11,461 nucleotides of DNA from an uncultured Eubacterium sp. (GTDB taxonomy: Bacteria; Bacillota; Clostridia; Oscillospirales; Acutalibacteraceae): positions 1-11,461 of the forward strand of contig CABQCC010000050.1 of NCBI GenBank assembly GCA_902462495.1. Direction: 5' to 3'. Each line of letters opens with the position of its first letter. Positions within the stretch are counted from its first letter, which is position 1. The translations under genes were made by a program, and so were the position numbers. Positions 1 to 6,624 of this stretch are shown one piece after another. Under the pieces are notes generated by a model. It was not told where the DNA came from. It ran no database searches and saw only the letters and a list, made by a program, of their open reading frames with translations.

Positions 1-48
1 CCTGCAAATCAAACAAGACATAAATAAAGTAAATTACATCACATTGCA

Positions 49-77
49 TTGACAATTATTTTTTATAATGCTATACT
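49..77 (+). promoter_or_regulatory. Sigma-A promoter driving the MATE leader
   Basis: TTGACA at 49-54 and TATACT at 72-77 are separated by 17 bp, and the -10 is extended by TGC at 69-71. Transcription should start near 84. No other convincing promoter lies between here and the gene at 232, so this is probably its promoter, read through the terminator at 122-165. An overlapping TATAAT at 64-69 is only 9 bp from the -35 and is not used in this model. Confidence 0.75.
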
Positions 78-83
78 TTTTAT

Positions 84-165
84 ATTCGCTCAGGGAGCGA
101 TTATTCAGTAAAAACAAAAGCCGAACAGGTGCAGACTGAGATAGCTGTAGCTTGTTCGTTTTTTT
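84..165 (+). promoter_or_regulatory. Candidate attenuator or riboswitch-like leader RNA
   Basis: The predicted transcript starts with a 6-bp hairpin (TCGCTC 86-91, loop AGG, GAGCGA 95-100). An A-rich linker follows, then the terminator hairpin at 122-165. The terminator loop contains ACTGAG (135-140). This is complementary to CTCAG at 89-93 and to TCAGT at 105-109, so alternative or pseudoknot pairings are possible. The leader lies wholly between a strong promoter and the efflux gene, the usual layout of ligand- or translation-controlled attenuators. It matches no riboswitch class I can name. The simpler alternatives are a stand-alone small RNA or an upstream terminator beside an unrelated promoter. 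Confidence 0.45.
122..165 (+). terminator. Intrinsic terminator upstream of the MATE gene
   Basis: The left arm 122-134 pairs with 145-158 (CGAACA with TGTTCG, then a wobble-containing upper stem with one bulged A). The loop is 10 nt (135-144) and seven T follow at 159-165. It lies after the promoter at 49-77 and before the start codon at 232, so full-strength termination would silence the gene. Confidence 0.8.
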
Positions 166-231
166 GATTATATGTAGTATTTTTTAAGAACAGATGCAAA
201 AATTATTAAAACGAATTTCGGGAGAATAAAA

Positions 232-1566
232 ATGACAAAGGATGAATATTTAATAACAGATCCACCGCTCAAGGCGTTGACTGTTTTTGCAATGCCTATG
301 ATTTTGGGCAGTTTCTTCCAACAAGTATACAATATGGCGGATTCAATCATCGTCGGTCAATTTGTCGGTTCTTCTGCTCTTGCAGCCGTCGGTGCTTGTG
401 CCGCACTTACAAATGTTTTTATTTGCATAGCGCTCGGTGCAGGCGTAGGCGCAGGTGTACTTGTCAGCCGTTATTTCGGTGCTCAAAATTACGGCAAGAT
501 GAAAACAATCGTTTCTACTTCACTAATCAGTTTTCTGCTTTTAAGCATATTTCTCGGCGTTTTTGGATTTTGCAGTTCTCATTGGATGATGAGCATACTG
601 CAAACTCCGGCAGATATAATGGATGATGCGGTGCTGTATTTACGTATCTATTTTGCCGGCTTTCCGTTTTTGTTTATGTACAATATTCTGTCAACTATGT
701 TTACTTCAATCGGCAAATCAAAAATCCCGTTATGGCTTTTAATATTTTCGTCTGTTCTGAATATCATTATGGACCTTTGGATGGTTGGCGGTCTTAAACT
801 CGGCGTATTCGGTGCAGCTCTTGCAACTCTTATCGCACAGGGCATTTCTGCCATATTTTCCCTTTTGATTTTTCTTCGTCGTATGCGCAAATACACAAGT
901 CCGTTTCATTGGTTTGACAAAAACGAACTGCTTTGTATGCTTAAAATCGCCGTTCCCTCTGTTCTTCAGCAATCAACGGTATCAATCGGTATGATGATTG
1001 TGCAAGCAGTTGTAAATCCTTTTGGTACACAAGCACTCGCAGGATATGCGGCAACAATGAGGGTAGAAAATGTTTTTTCGCTGATATTTGTTTCCATCGG
1101 AAATGCCGTGTCACCTTTTGTGTCGCAAAATCTCGGTGCAAAGAAAAATGCTCGAATTAAAAAAGGCTACCGTGCCGCATTGCTGTTAGATGTATGCTTC
1201 GCTGTTCTTGCATTTGTAATTATTGAAACCATGCACACTCAAATTTCTTCGCTTTTCTTAGGCAAAGACGGAACGGCGTTGGCATATCAAGTGTCCGGTG
1301 ATTATATGAAATGGCTCGGCTACTTTTTCATATTTATGGGCATCAAAATGGCAACAGACGGTGTTCTTCGTGGACTTGGAAATATGCGTCCGTTTTTAAT
1401 TGCAAATATGGTCAACCTTGCAATTCGCCTGTCCGTAGCATTGATTTTTGCACCGCATTTTGGCATTGAATTTGTTTGGCTTGCAGTACCTGCAGGCTGG
1501 CTCGCCAATTTTTTAATTTCCTATTCGGCACTAAGAAAATCTTGGCCAAAAGAAAAATTTGCTTAG
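232..1566 (+). CDS. MATE family efflux transporter
   Basis: A 444-aa inner-membrane antiporter of the multidrug and toxic compound extrusion (MATE) family. It exchanges Na+ or H+ for organic cations, drugs or metabolites. The length is normal for the family (about 440-470 aa), with about twelve hydrophobic segments in two halves. The N-terminal half carries the family signature around residues 21-46, including FFQQVYNMADSIIVGQFVG. The second half begins with a similar PSVLQQS segment. The ATG at 232 has GGGAG at 220-224, 7 nt upstream. The protein looks intact. It is monocistronic, and a promoter followed by a terminator in its leader suggests inducible expression. Substrate cannot be read from sequence; these Clostridia proteins fall in the DinF/NorM-like part of the family. 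Confidence 0.93.
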   Translation: MTKDEYLITDPPLKALTVFAMPMILGSFFQQVYNMADSIIVGQFVGSSALAAVGACAALTNVFICIALGAGVGAGVLVSRYFGAQNYGKMKTIVSTSLISFLLLSIFLGVFGFCSSHWMMSILQTPADIMDDAVLYLRIYFAGFPFLFMYNILSTMFTSIGKSKIPLWLLIFSSVLNIIMDLWMVGGLKLGVFGAALATLIAQGISAIFSLLIFLRRMRKYTSPFHWFDKNELLCMLKIAVPSVLQQSTVSIGMMIVQAVVNPFGTQALAGYAATMRVENVFSLIFVSIGNAVSPFVSQNLGAKKNARIKKGYRAALLLDVCFAVLAFVIIETMHTQISSLFLGKDGTALAYQVSGDYMKWLGYFFIFMGIKMATDGVLRGLGNMRPFLIANMVNLAIRLSVALIFAPHFGIEFVWLAVPAGWLANFLISYSALRKSWPKEKFA

Positions 1567-1585
1567 AAATTTCACATTATATAAG

Positions 1586-1625
1586 AAAACAGGTTTGCCC
1601 CAAAACTTAGGGCAGACCTGTTTTT
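1586..1625. terminator. Bidirectional intrinsic terminator between convergent genes
   Basis: A 15-bp stem with one G-T wobble (1586-1600 with 1610-1624) and a 9-nt loop, flanked by A-runs and T-runs on both sides. It starts 20 nt after the MATE stop and ends 10 nt before the last codon of the minus-strand alcohol dehydrogenase, so it can end both transcripts. Confidence 0.88.
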
Positions 1626-1634
1626 AAACAGTCA

Positions 1635-2804
1635 TTATAAACTGTCACTCAACACCTTGATTTTTTCATCACGGCTAAGAGTCTTATAACCGCCATCCAT
1701 TGTTAGTGTTAAATCGGCAATGTTTTCTATATCATCTTTGGTAACTCCCAAATCGGATATATTAGTAATAACACCGATTTCGTTCATCCAATTTTCCATT
1801 GCAAGTAATCCTTCTTTTGCAATTTGCTCATCTGTTTTGCCTTGAGGGGAAACACTCCAAACATTGATTGCAAAACGCTTAAATTTATCAAGTCCGTAAG
1901 GCATTATATATCTGTAATATGCGAGAGAAACAGCAGAAAGCGTCATACCGTGGGTTGCGTTTGTATAACCTCCGACTGCCTGACCAAGCATATGAACCTC
2001 CCAATCGGTTGTTTTGCCTTTGGCAATAAGAGTGTTAAGCGCCCAAGTAGCAGTCCACATAATATTGCTTCTTGCCTCGAAATCGTTAGGATTTTTTACT
2101 GCAATAAGACTTGAGTGAATAACGCTTTTCATAAGTGCTTCGCTGATATAATCGCTTGTATTGTTATCAGTTCCCGAAAAATATTGCTCGCATATATGAT
2201 TGAAAATATCGTAAATTCCCGACACCATTTGGTATTTCGGCAATGTCATTGTAAAGCGAGGATTAAGGATTGTAAATCTCGGCATAATCTTTTCATCTGC
2301 AAAGACATGACCGATTTTTTCTTTTGTATTCTGATTTGTAATTACAGAACCTGCGTTCATTTCCGAGCCTGTTCCCACCATTGTTAAAATACAGCCAATC
2401 GGTATTATTTCACAATTCGGTTCTTCAAAACGGACAAAATATTTTTCCCAAGGATCATCATTACAATTAACAGAAACAGAAAGCGCCTTTGAAAAATCAC
2501 AAACAGAACCACCGCCAACTGCGAGAATAAAATCCGCATTATGATTTCTTGCTATTTCTATACCTTCATAAAGTTTTTCAACAGTCGGATTTGGCATCAC
2601 GCCCTCAATTTCTGTGATGTTTTTATTGCTTTCTTTTAGAATTTTGATTATATCGTCATAAATGCCATTCTTTTTTATAGAACCTGTACCATATACAAGT
2701 ACAACATTATCACCGTATTTTCTTAATTCATCACTTAAATTGGATAATGAATTATCTCCAAAATAAAGTTTTGTCGGATTACAATAACTAAAATTTCCTA
2801 ACAT
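1635..2804 (-). CDS. Iron-containing alcohol dehydrogenase (butanol dehydrogenase/YqhD-like)
   Basis: A 389-aa group III metal-dependent alcohol dehydrogenase, expected to reduce aldehydes to alcohols with NAD(P)H in the cytosol. The nucleotide-binding GGGS is at residues 97-100. The metal ligands are all present: D199 and H203 (D-x3-H), and H271 and H285 spaced by 14 residues, as in YqhD and clostridial BDH. The length is typical. The ATG at 2804 has GGAG 7 nt upstream. It is the last gene of the four-gene operon, 36 nt after the flavodoxin-fold oxidoreductase. The divergent MerR regulator resembles AdhR, which in Bacillus subtilis activates an alcohol dehydrogenase during aldehyde stress. 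An aldehyde-scavenging role therefore fits better than fermentation, though that is inference. Confidence 0.93.
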   Translation of the reverse strand: MLGNFSYCNPTKLYFGDNSLSNLSDELRKYGDNVVLVYGTGSIKKNGIYDDIIKILKESNKNITEIEGVMPNPTVEKLYEGIEIARNHNADFILAVGGGSVCDFSKALSVSVNCNDDPWEKYFVRFEEPNCEIIPIGCILTMVGTGSEMNAGSVITNQNTKEKIGHVFADEKIMPRFTILNPRFTMTLPKYQMVSGIYDIFNHICEQYFSGTDNNTSDYISEALMKSVIHSSLIAVKNPNDFEARSNIMWTATWALNTLIAKGKTTDWEVHMLGQAVGGYTNATHGMTLSAVSLAYYRYIMPYGLDKFKRFAINVWSVSPQGKTDEQIAKEGLLAMENWMNEIGVITNISDLGVTKDDIENIADLTLTMDGGYKTLSRDEKIKVLSDSL

Positions 2805-2840
2805 AATTTTACTCCATTCTTTAATAATATAGAAATTTCA

Positions 2841-3380
2841 TTAAATATTTTTGCCCATCTGATAAGCAAGTTCCATCGCAGGGTGATTTTTAATTTCACC
2901 TTTTTCATACACACCGCCGGCAACAACAGCTCCTTTTTCAACTGCACCTTCGACACAATCGGCATAACCTCTAAAACAAGCCAATGTTGTGTCTGCTGAC
3001 GATTTTTCATTATCTGCCATAGTAGTAATATAATAAAATTCCTTGTTTTTAACCTCTAACCAACGAGCAACGGTACGGTCGATAACCGCTTTTAGTTGCG
3101 CATCAATTGAATAAAAGTAAACCGGACTCGCCAAAACAATAACATCAGCATCAATCATTTTTTGTAAAATCTCAGCCATATCGTCCTTAAATACACACGC
3201 ACCGCTGTTTTTACTGCAATGGTAACAAGCAATACAAGGGTGTATGTTCTTTTCGGACACATGAATTTTTTCAACATTATGACCGGCTTCTGTTGCACCT
3301 TTGGCAAATTCATCACACAAAATGTCAGAGTTACCGCCTTTTCGAGGACTGCCTGACAGAATTAAAACTTTTTTACTCAT
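2841..3380 (-). CDS. Flavodoxin-fold NAD(P)H-dependent oxidoreductase (FMN reductase family)
   Basis: A 179-aa cytosolic flavoprotein. The N-terminal strand is followed by the FMN phosphate loop SGSPRKGGNSD (residues 9-19). Mid-protein ASPVYFYS is the second flavin-contact loop. Between them is a cysteine cluster, C-x2-C-x2-C-x6-C (IACYHC with a fourth Cys), then KDDM. This spacing resembles the 4Fe-4S motif of archaeal iron-sulfur flavoprotein Isf. It is also common in plain NADPH-dependent FMN reductases, so cluster binding is uncertain. The ATG at 3380 has GGAG about 8 nt upstream. It lies 20 nt after the ABM gene and probably reduces quinones or other electrophiles within the same response. 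Confidence 0.9.
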   Translation of the reverse strand: MSKKVLILSGSPRKGGNSDILCDEFAKGATEAGHNVEKIHVSEKNIHPCIACYHCSKNSGACVFKDDMAEILQKMIDADVIVLASPVYFYSIDAQLKAVIDRTVARWLEVKNKEFYYITTMADNEKSSADTTLACFRGYADCVEGAVEKGAVVAGGVYEKGEIKNHPAMELAYQMGKNI

Positions 3381-3400
3381 AATAAAATCTCCTCTATTTC

Positions 3401-3730
3401 TTATTTTCGGATAAATTGCTCATCGTTTGTCTGTATTGCTCCGTCATCTACATATCGTTCCACCCGCATATGCAAATCATATTTTTCACGCAATTCCATT
3501 ATTGTTTTCATCATTGGAGAGGCGTGATGTATGTCAATTGCCTCCTGAGAACTCCAACTGTCAATGAGCAAAACTGTCTCGGAATCATCCAACGGCACAA
3601 AATAATCATATTTAAGATTTCCCTTTTCTTTTTTGATTTGTTCAACCGTTCCGCTTTCAATCATTTCTTGTGCAAATTTTCGTGCAGAGCCGTTTGTGCC
3701 TGTATAATATAAATTTACTGTAATTGCCAT
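3401..3730 (-). CDS. Putative quinol monooxygenase, ABM (dimeric ferredoxin-like) fold
   Basis: A 109-aa small protein of the antibiotic biosynthesis monooxygenase/YgiN-like superfamily. The pattern YDYFVPLDDSETVLLIDSW followed by IDIHHASPMM is the characteristic strand-helix pairing of the domain. The members best studied are cofactor-free oxygenases of quinols; many others have no proven reaction. GAGGTG sits 6 nt before the ATG at 3730. The gap to the stop of the upstream cupin gene is only 12 nt, so translation is probably coupled. Its place between a decarboxylase-cupin fusion and a flavoprotein supports a shared aromatic/quinone or electrophile substrate. In an anaerobe a non-oxygenase role is possible. 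Confidence 0.82.
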   Translation of the reverse strand: MAITVNLYYTGTNGSARKFAQEMIESGTVEQIKKEKGNLKYDYFVPLDDSETVLLIDSWSSQEAIDIHHASPMMKTIMELREKYDLHMRVERYVDDGAIQTNDEQFIRK

Positions 3731-3742
3731 AATATCACCTCG

Positions 3743-4510
3743 TTATTTTTGTGTACTCGCTTTATAAACATCATCGTTTACTTCTTCCAGCCACTCATTT
3801 GTGGTTTCTTCGCCGGGAACTTCTACTGCCAGATGGGAAAACCAACTATCAGGAGCAGCGCCGTGCCAATGTTTGACATTCGCAGGAATATTCACAACAT
3901 CGCCGGGCAGCATTTCTATAGCTTTCTTGCCCCATTCCTGATAATATCCTCGTCCGGCAACACAAATCAAAATTTGACCGCCACCGTTTTTTGATTTATG
4001 AATATGCCAATTGTTTCTGCATTTCGGCTCAAAGGTTACATTGAAAATTCCGACCTGTTGCGTGGAAATAGGTGCAAGGTAGCTTTTGCCTATAAAATAA
4101 GGTGCAAAACTATCGTTCGGCTCACCAATTGGAAATATCATTGACGAAGCATGTTTTTCAATCGTATTATCTTCGGTTTCCTCGTTCTTATCATTCCACA
4201 CTTCTTTTGCCATACGAAATGCAGCCCAAGCTTTTGGCCATCCTGCATAAAAAGCATTATGTGTTAAAATCTCCGTGACTTCTTCTTTTGTAATTCCGTT
4301 TTTCTTAGCATTTTCCAAATGGTAACGAAAAGCGGAATCGATTAAACCTTGTGACATTAAAGAAGTAACTGTTACAAGTGAACGGTCTCTAAGTGATAAC
4401 TTGTCTTCTCTGCTCCAAACCTCACCAAACAATACATCATCGTTTAATTCAGCAAATTTGGGAGCAAATCCTCCTAATTCTTTTCTACCGGCTGTTTGTT
4501 TTACTGCCAT
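3743..4510 (-). CDS. Carboxymuconolactone decarboxylase-cupin fusion protein
   Basis: A 255-aa two-domain protein. Residues about 15-105 form a carboxymuconolactone decarboxylase (AhpD-like) domain: RDRSLVTVTSL, then YHLENAKKNGITKEEVTEIL and FYAGWPKAW. It lacks the CxxC of peroxidatic AhpD. Residues about 145-230 form a cupin with metal-type motifs: WHIH (H169, H171), Q179 where Glu is usual, and PGDVVNIP followed by KHWHG (H214, H216). Start choice: a TTG at 4519 would lengthen it by three residues but directly abuts AGGAGG. The ATG at 4510 has that AGGAGG 9 nt upstream and is preferred. It is the first gene of the operon, facing merR. Such fusions accompany AdhR-type regulators; the substrate is unknown. 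Confidence 0.9.
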   Translation of the reverse strand: MAVKQTAGRKELGGFAPKFAELNDDVLFGEVWSREDKLSLRDRSLVTVTSLMSQGLIDSAFRYHLENAKKNGITKEEVTEILTHNAFYAGWPKAWAAFRMAKEVWNDKNEETEDNTIEKHASSMIFPIGEPNDSFAPYFIGKSYLAPISTQQVGIFNVTFEPKCRNNWHIHKSKNGGGQILICVAGRGYYQEWGKKAIEMLPGDVVNIPANVKHWHGAAPDSWFSHLAVEVPGEETTNEWLEEVNDDVYKASTQK

Positions 4511-4530
4511 AAATTTCAACCTCCTAAATT

Positions 4531-4560
4531 TTGAAATTTGCTATTGATTATTTTTATAAT
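4531..4560 (+). promoter_or_regulatory. Likely merR promoter
   Basis: TTGAAA (4531-4536) and TATAAT (4555-4560) are 18 bp apart on the + strand. An overlapping alternative is TTGATT (4544-4549) with TATATT (4567-4572), 17 bp apart. Either would place the operator at 4582-4601 downstream of the start site, so bound regulator could limit its own transcription. Confidence 0.5.
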
Positions 4561-4573
4561 CTCTGTTATATTG

Positions 4574-4604
4574 ATAATAACACCTAAACCTAACTTTAAG
4601 TCAA
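4574..4604 (-). promoter_or_regulatory. MerR-type promoter of the detoxification operon
   Basis: On the minus strand TTGACT (4599-4604) and TATTAT (4574-4579) are 19 bp apart, longer than the usual 17 bp. MerR-family activators correct this spacing by twisting the DNA. The spacer holds an imperfect dyad, ACCTAAA (4582-4588), 6 bp, TTTAAGT (4595-4601), matching in 6 of 7 positions. It is the expected operator for the regulator at 4636. Confidence 0.8.
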
Positions 4605-4635
4605 GAGCTTTTTTATTTTTTTTGGAGGGAAAAAT

Positions 4636-5076
4636 ATGTATACAATCGGTCAAGTATCTGAAATGTTTGATTTACCGGTATCAACTTTGCGTTACTATGA
4701 TAAAGAAGGGCTGTTTCCTGAATTAAATCGCACATCCGGAATTAGACAATTCACCGAAAAAGAGGTTGAAGCATTACGGGTGATTGAATGCTTGAAAAAA
4801 ACAGGGTTGCAAATAAAAGATATTAAGCAATTTATGTCTTGGTGTATGGAAGGAAGTTCAACATATACCAAAAGAAAAGAGTTATTTGAAAACCAAAAAA
4901 AGCAAGTAGAAGCTGAGATTACCAAGTTAAATAAAACGCTTGATATGTTAAATTTCAAATGTTGGTATTACAGTGAGGTTATAAAAGACGGAAACGAGGA
5001 TAGGGTAAAAAGTATGATTCCTAATGAATTACCGAACAGTATTAAATCGGCATATATCAATTCACACAAAGAATGA
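4636..5076 (+). CDS. MerR family transcriptional regulator, AdhR/NmlR-like
   Basis: A 146-aa DNA-binding regulator. Residues 1-70 form the winged helix-turn-helix: YTIGQVSEMFDLPVSTLRYY, then the wing with NRTSGIRQF. Residues about 78-107 form the dimerising coiled coil. Cys52 in VIECLKKTGL falls where the redox- and aldehyde-reactive Cys52 of B. subtilis AdhR lies. C70 and C109 are further cysteines. GGAGGG sits 6 nt before the ATG. It is divergent from the four-gene operon, whose promoter carries a 19-bp spacer with a dyad, so it most likely activates that operon on electrophile stress. The last codon runs directly into a sequence resembling an IS left end, whose TGA supplies the stop codon, so the C-terminus may have been altered. 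Confidence 0.92.
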   Translation: MYTIGQVSEMFDLPVSTLRYYDKEGLFPELNRTSGIRQFTEKEVEALRVIECLKKTGLQIKDIKQFMSWCMEGSSTYTKRKELFENQKKQVEAEITKLNKTLDMLNFKCWYYSEVIKDGNEDRVKSMIPNELPNSIKSAYINSHKE

Positions 5077-5136
5077 ACAAGGCACAAAAGACAAGAAAAT
5101 CCCTATTGATGTAAAAATACATCAGTAGGGATTTTT
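5074..5136 (+). repeat. Relic IS left end (copy A) that now acts as merR terminator
   Basis: TGAACAAG (5074-5081) is followed by an A-rich stretch and a hairpin: 5096-5113 pairs with 5118-5135, an 18-bp stem with one T-G wobble and loop AAAA, then a short T-run. The same order occurs at 9488-9558, with the same stem core TTGATGTA/TACATCAG. The next stem pair is changed on both arms (A-T here, C-G there). The ATG that follows the hairpin in the other copy is ATA here. As it stands the hairpin should terminate merR. From 5137 to 5290 I see no gene, only a CACTGC/GCAGTG hairpin at 5237-5253. Confidence 0.6.
5096..5136 (+). terminator. Rho-independent terminator of merR
   Basis: A long hairpin beginning 19 nt after the merR stop, with GGGATTTTT at its 3' side. 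The T-tract is partly paired with the A-run of the left arm, so it is also terminator-like on the minus strand. It lies inside the IS-end relic. Confidence 0.7.
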
Positions 5137-5290
5137 ATAATTAGCAATCAATAAATAACAGATTTTAATTATGGTTTATGCTTTTTTGATGCTCTTGAAA
5201 ATTGAGAAGTATCATAACTCAAATATAATGCACCCCACTGCAAGAGGCAGTGACAAATAATAGTAAAACCCTTTCGGTAATGATTTTCAA

Positions 5291-5782
5291 TTATTCAATC
5301 CCCTGCTCATCAATTATTTCTGCATTTTTTAAATAGCAATATAAATACTTACCATCTGAATAAGTATCGAATGTACCGACAACCGTTATTTCCGTATTTT
5401 GTTCAAAGTTAGGATTTGTTTTATCTGAAAGTTCAAATTCCAATCCTTGTTGACAACAAGCAGCTGCATCAGGAATAATCACGGAATTGTATATTTTGCC
5501 TTTTTCTTCATCCGTATATTGATTAAATTGACCTTTCATTTTTATGATCTTGCCTTTATAATCATCAGGCGTAATAAGCATATTGTAAACTTCAGAGTAG
5601 ACTACCGTTCTGCTTAGTTCCGTCAAGTCCAAATCAACAGGCTTCGCTTCGGCTCTTGTGGTTTCAGTTATGCTTGTTGTGGTCTTTGAGTTGGAATTCT
5701 CATTTTTATTACTGTTTTTTGAACAAGCGACAAAACTTAAAGTCAACACTAAAGCTAATATAATTGCAATTATTTTTTTCAT
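5291..5782 (-). CDS. Small lipoprotein of unknown function in the zinc uptake operon
   Basis: A 163-aa predicted lipoprotein. The signal peptide ends in the lipobox LSFVAC, giving lipidated Cys20, followed by a polar Asn/Ser/Thr linker to about residue 47. The folded part (about 55-160) has alternating strands with DDYKGKIIKMKGQF, then DAAACCQQGLEFEL, ITVVGTF and YLYCYLKNAEII. This suggests an OB-like barrel with a paired-cysteine loop. It faintly recalls DUF1980/YcgQ-type proteins found near metal genes; I cannot assign it. The start overlaps the znuB stop as ATGA (5779-5782) with AGAGGGG upstream, so it is translationally coupled to the transporter. An extracytoplasmic metal-handling role is inference. 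It is the last gene of the operon, and no clear terminator with a T-run follows. Confidence 0.85.
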   Translation of the reverse strand: MKKIIAIILALVLTLSFVACSKNSNKNENSNSKTTTSITETTRAEAKPVDLDLTELSRTVVYSEVYNMLITPDDYKGKIIKMKGQFNQYTDEEKGKIYNSVIIPDAAACCQQGLEFELSDKTNPNFEQNTEITVVGTFDTYSDGKYLYCYLKNAEIIDEQGIE

Positions 5783-6624
5783 ACTCTTGCGCCCCTCTTA
5801 ACGTTTGATAAAATCAAGCAAATTATAAATCCGGACATATCGCTTGCAACAATGGTTGAGCCTACCGGCGTTCCTGCAAGAATTGAGGCAATGAGTCCCA
5901 CAACCGTACACACAACAGAAAAGGCTGCAGAAAAGATAATTACAGATTTAAAGCTTTTGAAAAGTCGCATTGCCGAAAGTGCAGGGAAAATAATCAGTGC
6001 AGAAATAAGAAGTGAACCTACAAGGTTCATTGCAAGCACAATAATAACTGCAATGGTAACTGCTATCAAGAAGTTATATGCCCCAACTTTTATTCCTGTA
6101 GCTTTGGCAAAGCTTTCATCAAAAGTAACGGCAAAAATCTTGTTATAAAACACGCAGAAAACAATTATTACGGCTATCGAAAGTGCAACACATAAGTAAA
6201 CATCCTTTATTGTAAGGGTCAATATTGATGTTGAACCGAAAAGCGTTGAACAAACATCGCCCGAAACATTGCCCGAACTTGAAAACAAATTCATAACTAA
6301 ATAACCTATTGCAAGTGCTCCTACGGAAATTACAGCTATTGCGGCATCGCCTTTAATCTTTATATTCTTACCACCGATTAAAAGAATAATTGCCGCAATA
6401 ATTGTAACCGGCATTATTAAGAGCATATTGTTTGACAGCTTTAATACTGTTGCTACTGCCATTGCACCGAAAGCTACATGGGAAAGTCCGTCTCCGATAA
6501 ATGAAAATCTTTTAAGCACGAGCGTAACGCCTAAAAGAGATGAGCAAAGAGCAATAAGAACTGCGGCAATAAGCGCATATCTTACAAACGGAAATTCAAA
6601 ATAAGCCATAAGTTTTTCAAGCAT
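5779..6624 (-). CDS. znuB: Metal ABC transporter permease (ZnuB-like)
   Basis: A 281-aa membrane subunit of an ABC-3 family importer for Zn2+ or Mn2+, with about eight hydrophobic segments. Family hallmarks include LVLKRFSFIGDGLSHVAFGA near residues 36-55, FDESFAKATG in the cytoplasmic coupling loop, and NLVGSLLISALIIFPALSA. Start choice: a TTG at 6672 would extend it by 16 residues deep into znuC. The ATG at 6624 has GGAGG 8 nt upstream and overlaps the znuC end by 8 nt, so it is preferred. It pairs with the ATPase and the lipoprotein binding subunit encoded just upstream. Zinc rather than manganese is suggested by the operon's own Fur/Zur-type regulator but not proved. Confidence 0.93.
   Translation of the reverse strand: MLEKLMAYFEFPFVRYALIAAVLIALCSSLLGVTLVLKRFSFIGDGLSHVAFGAMAVATVLKLSNNMLLIMPVTIIAAIILLIGGKNIKIKGDAAIAVISVGALAIGYLVMNLFSSSGNVSGDVCSTLFGSTSILTLTIKDVYLCVALSIAVIIVFCVFYNKIFAVTFDESFAKATGIKVGAYNFLIAVTIAVIIVLAMNLVGSLLISALIIFPALSAMRLFKSFKSVIIFSAAFSVVCTVVGLIASILAGTPVGSTIVASDMSGFIICLILSNVKRGARV

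Noticed and set aside
129..167. GTG-initiated 12-codon leader peptide overlapping the terminator
   Set aside because: No ribosome-binding site precedes it and the codons show no regulatory pattern.
4511..4519. TTG start for the CMD-cupin protein
   Set aside because: It directly abuts the AGGAGG, leaving no spacing; the ATG at 4510 is 9 nt away from it.
5234..5253. CACTGC-GCAAGAG hairpin resembling 9382-9400, as a further shared repeat
   Set aside because: 15 of 19 bases match, but the order relative to the IS-end hairpin differs between the two places and the 9382 copy probably belongs to the recombinase remnant; chance cannot be excluded.
5142..5290. Terminator of the zinc operon
   Set aside because: The CACTGC hairpin (5237-5253) has no T-run on the minus strand; I could not identify a convincing terminator.
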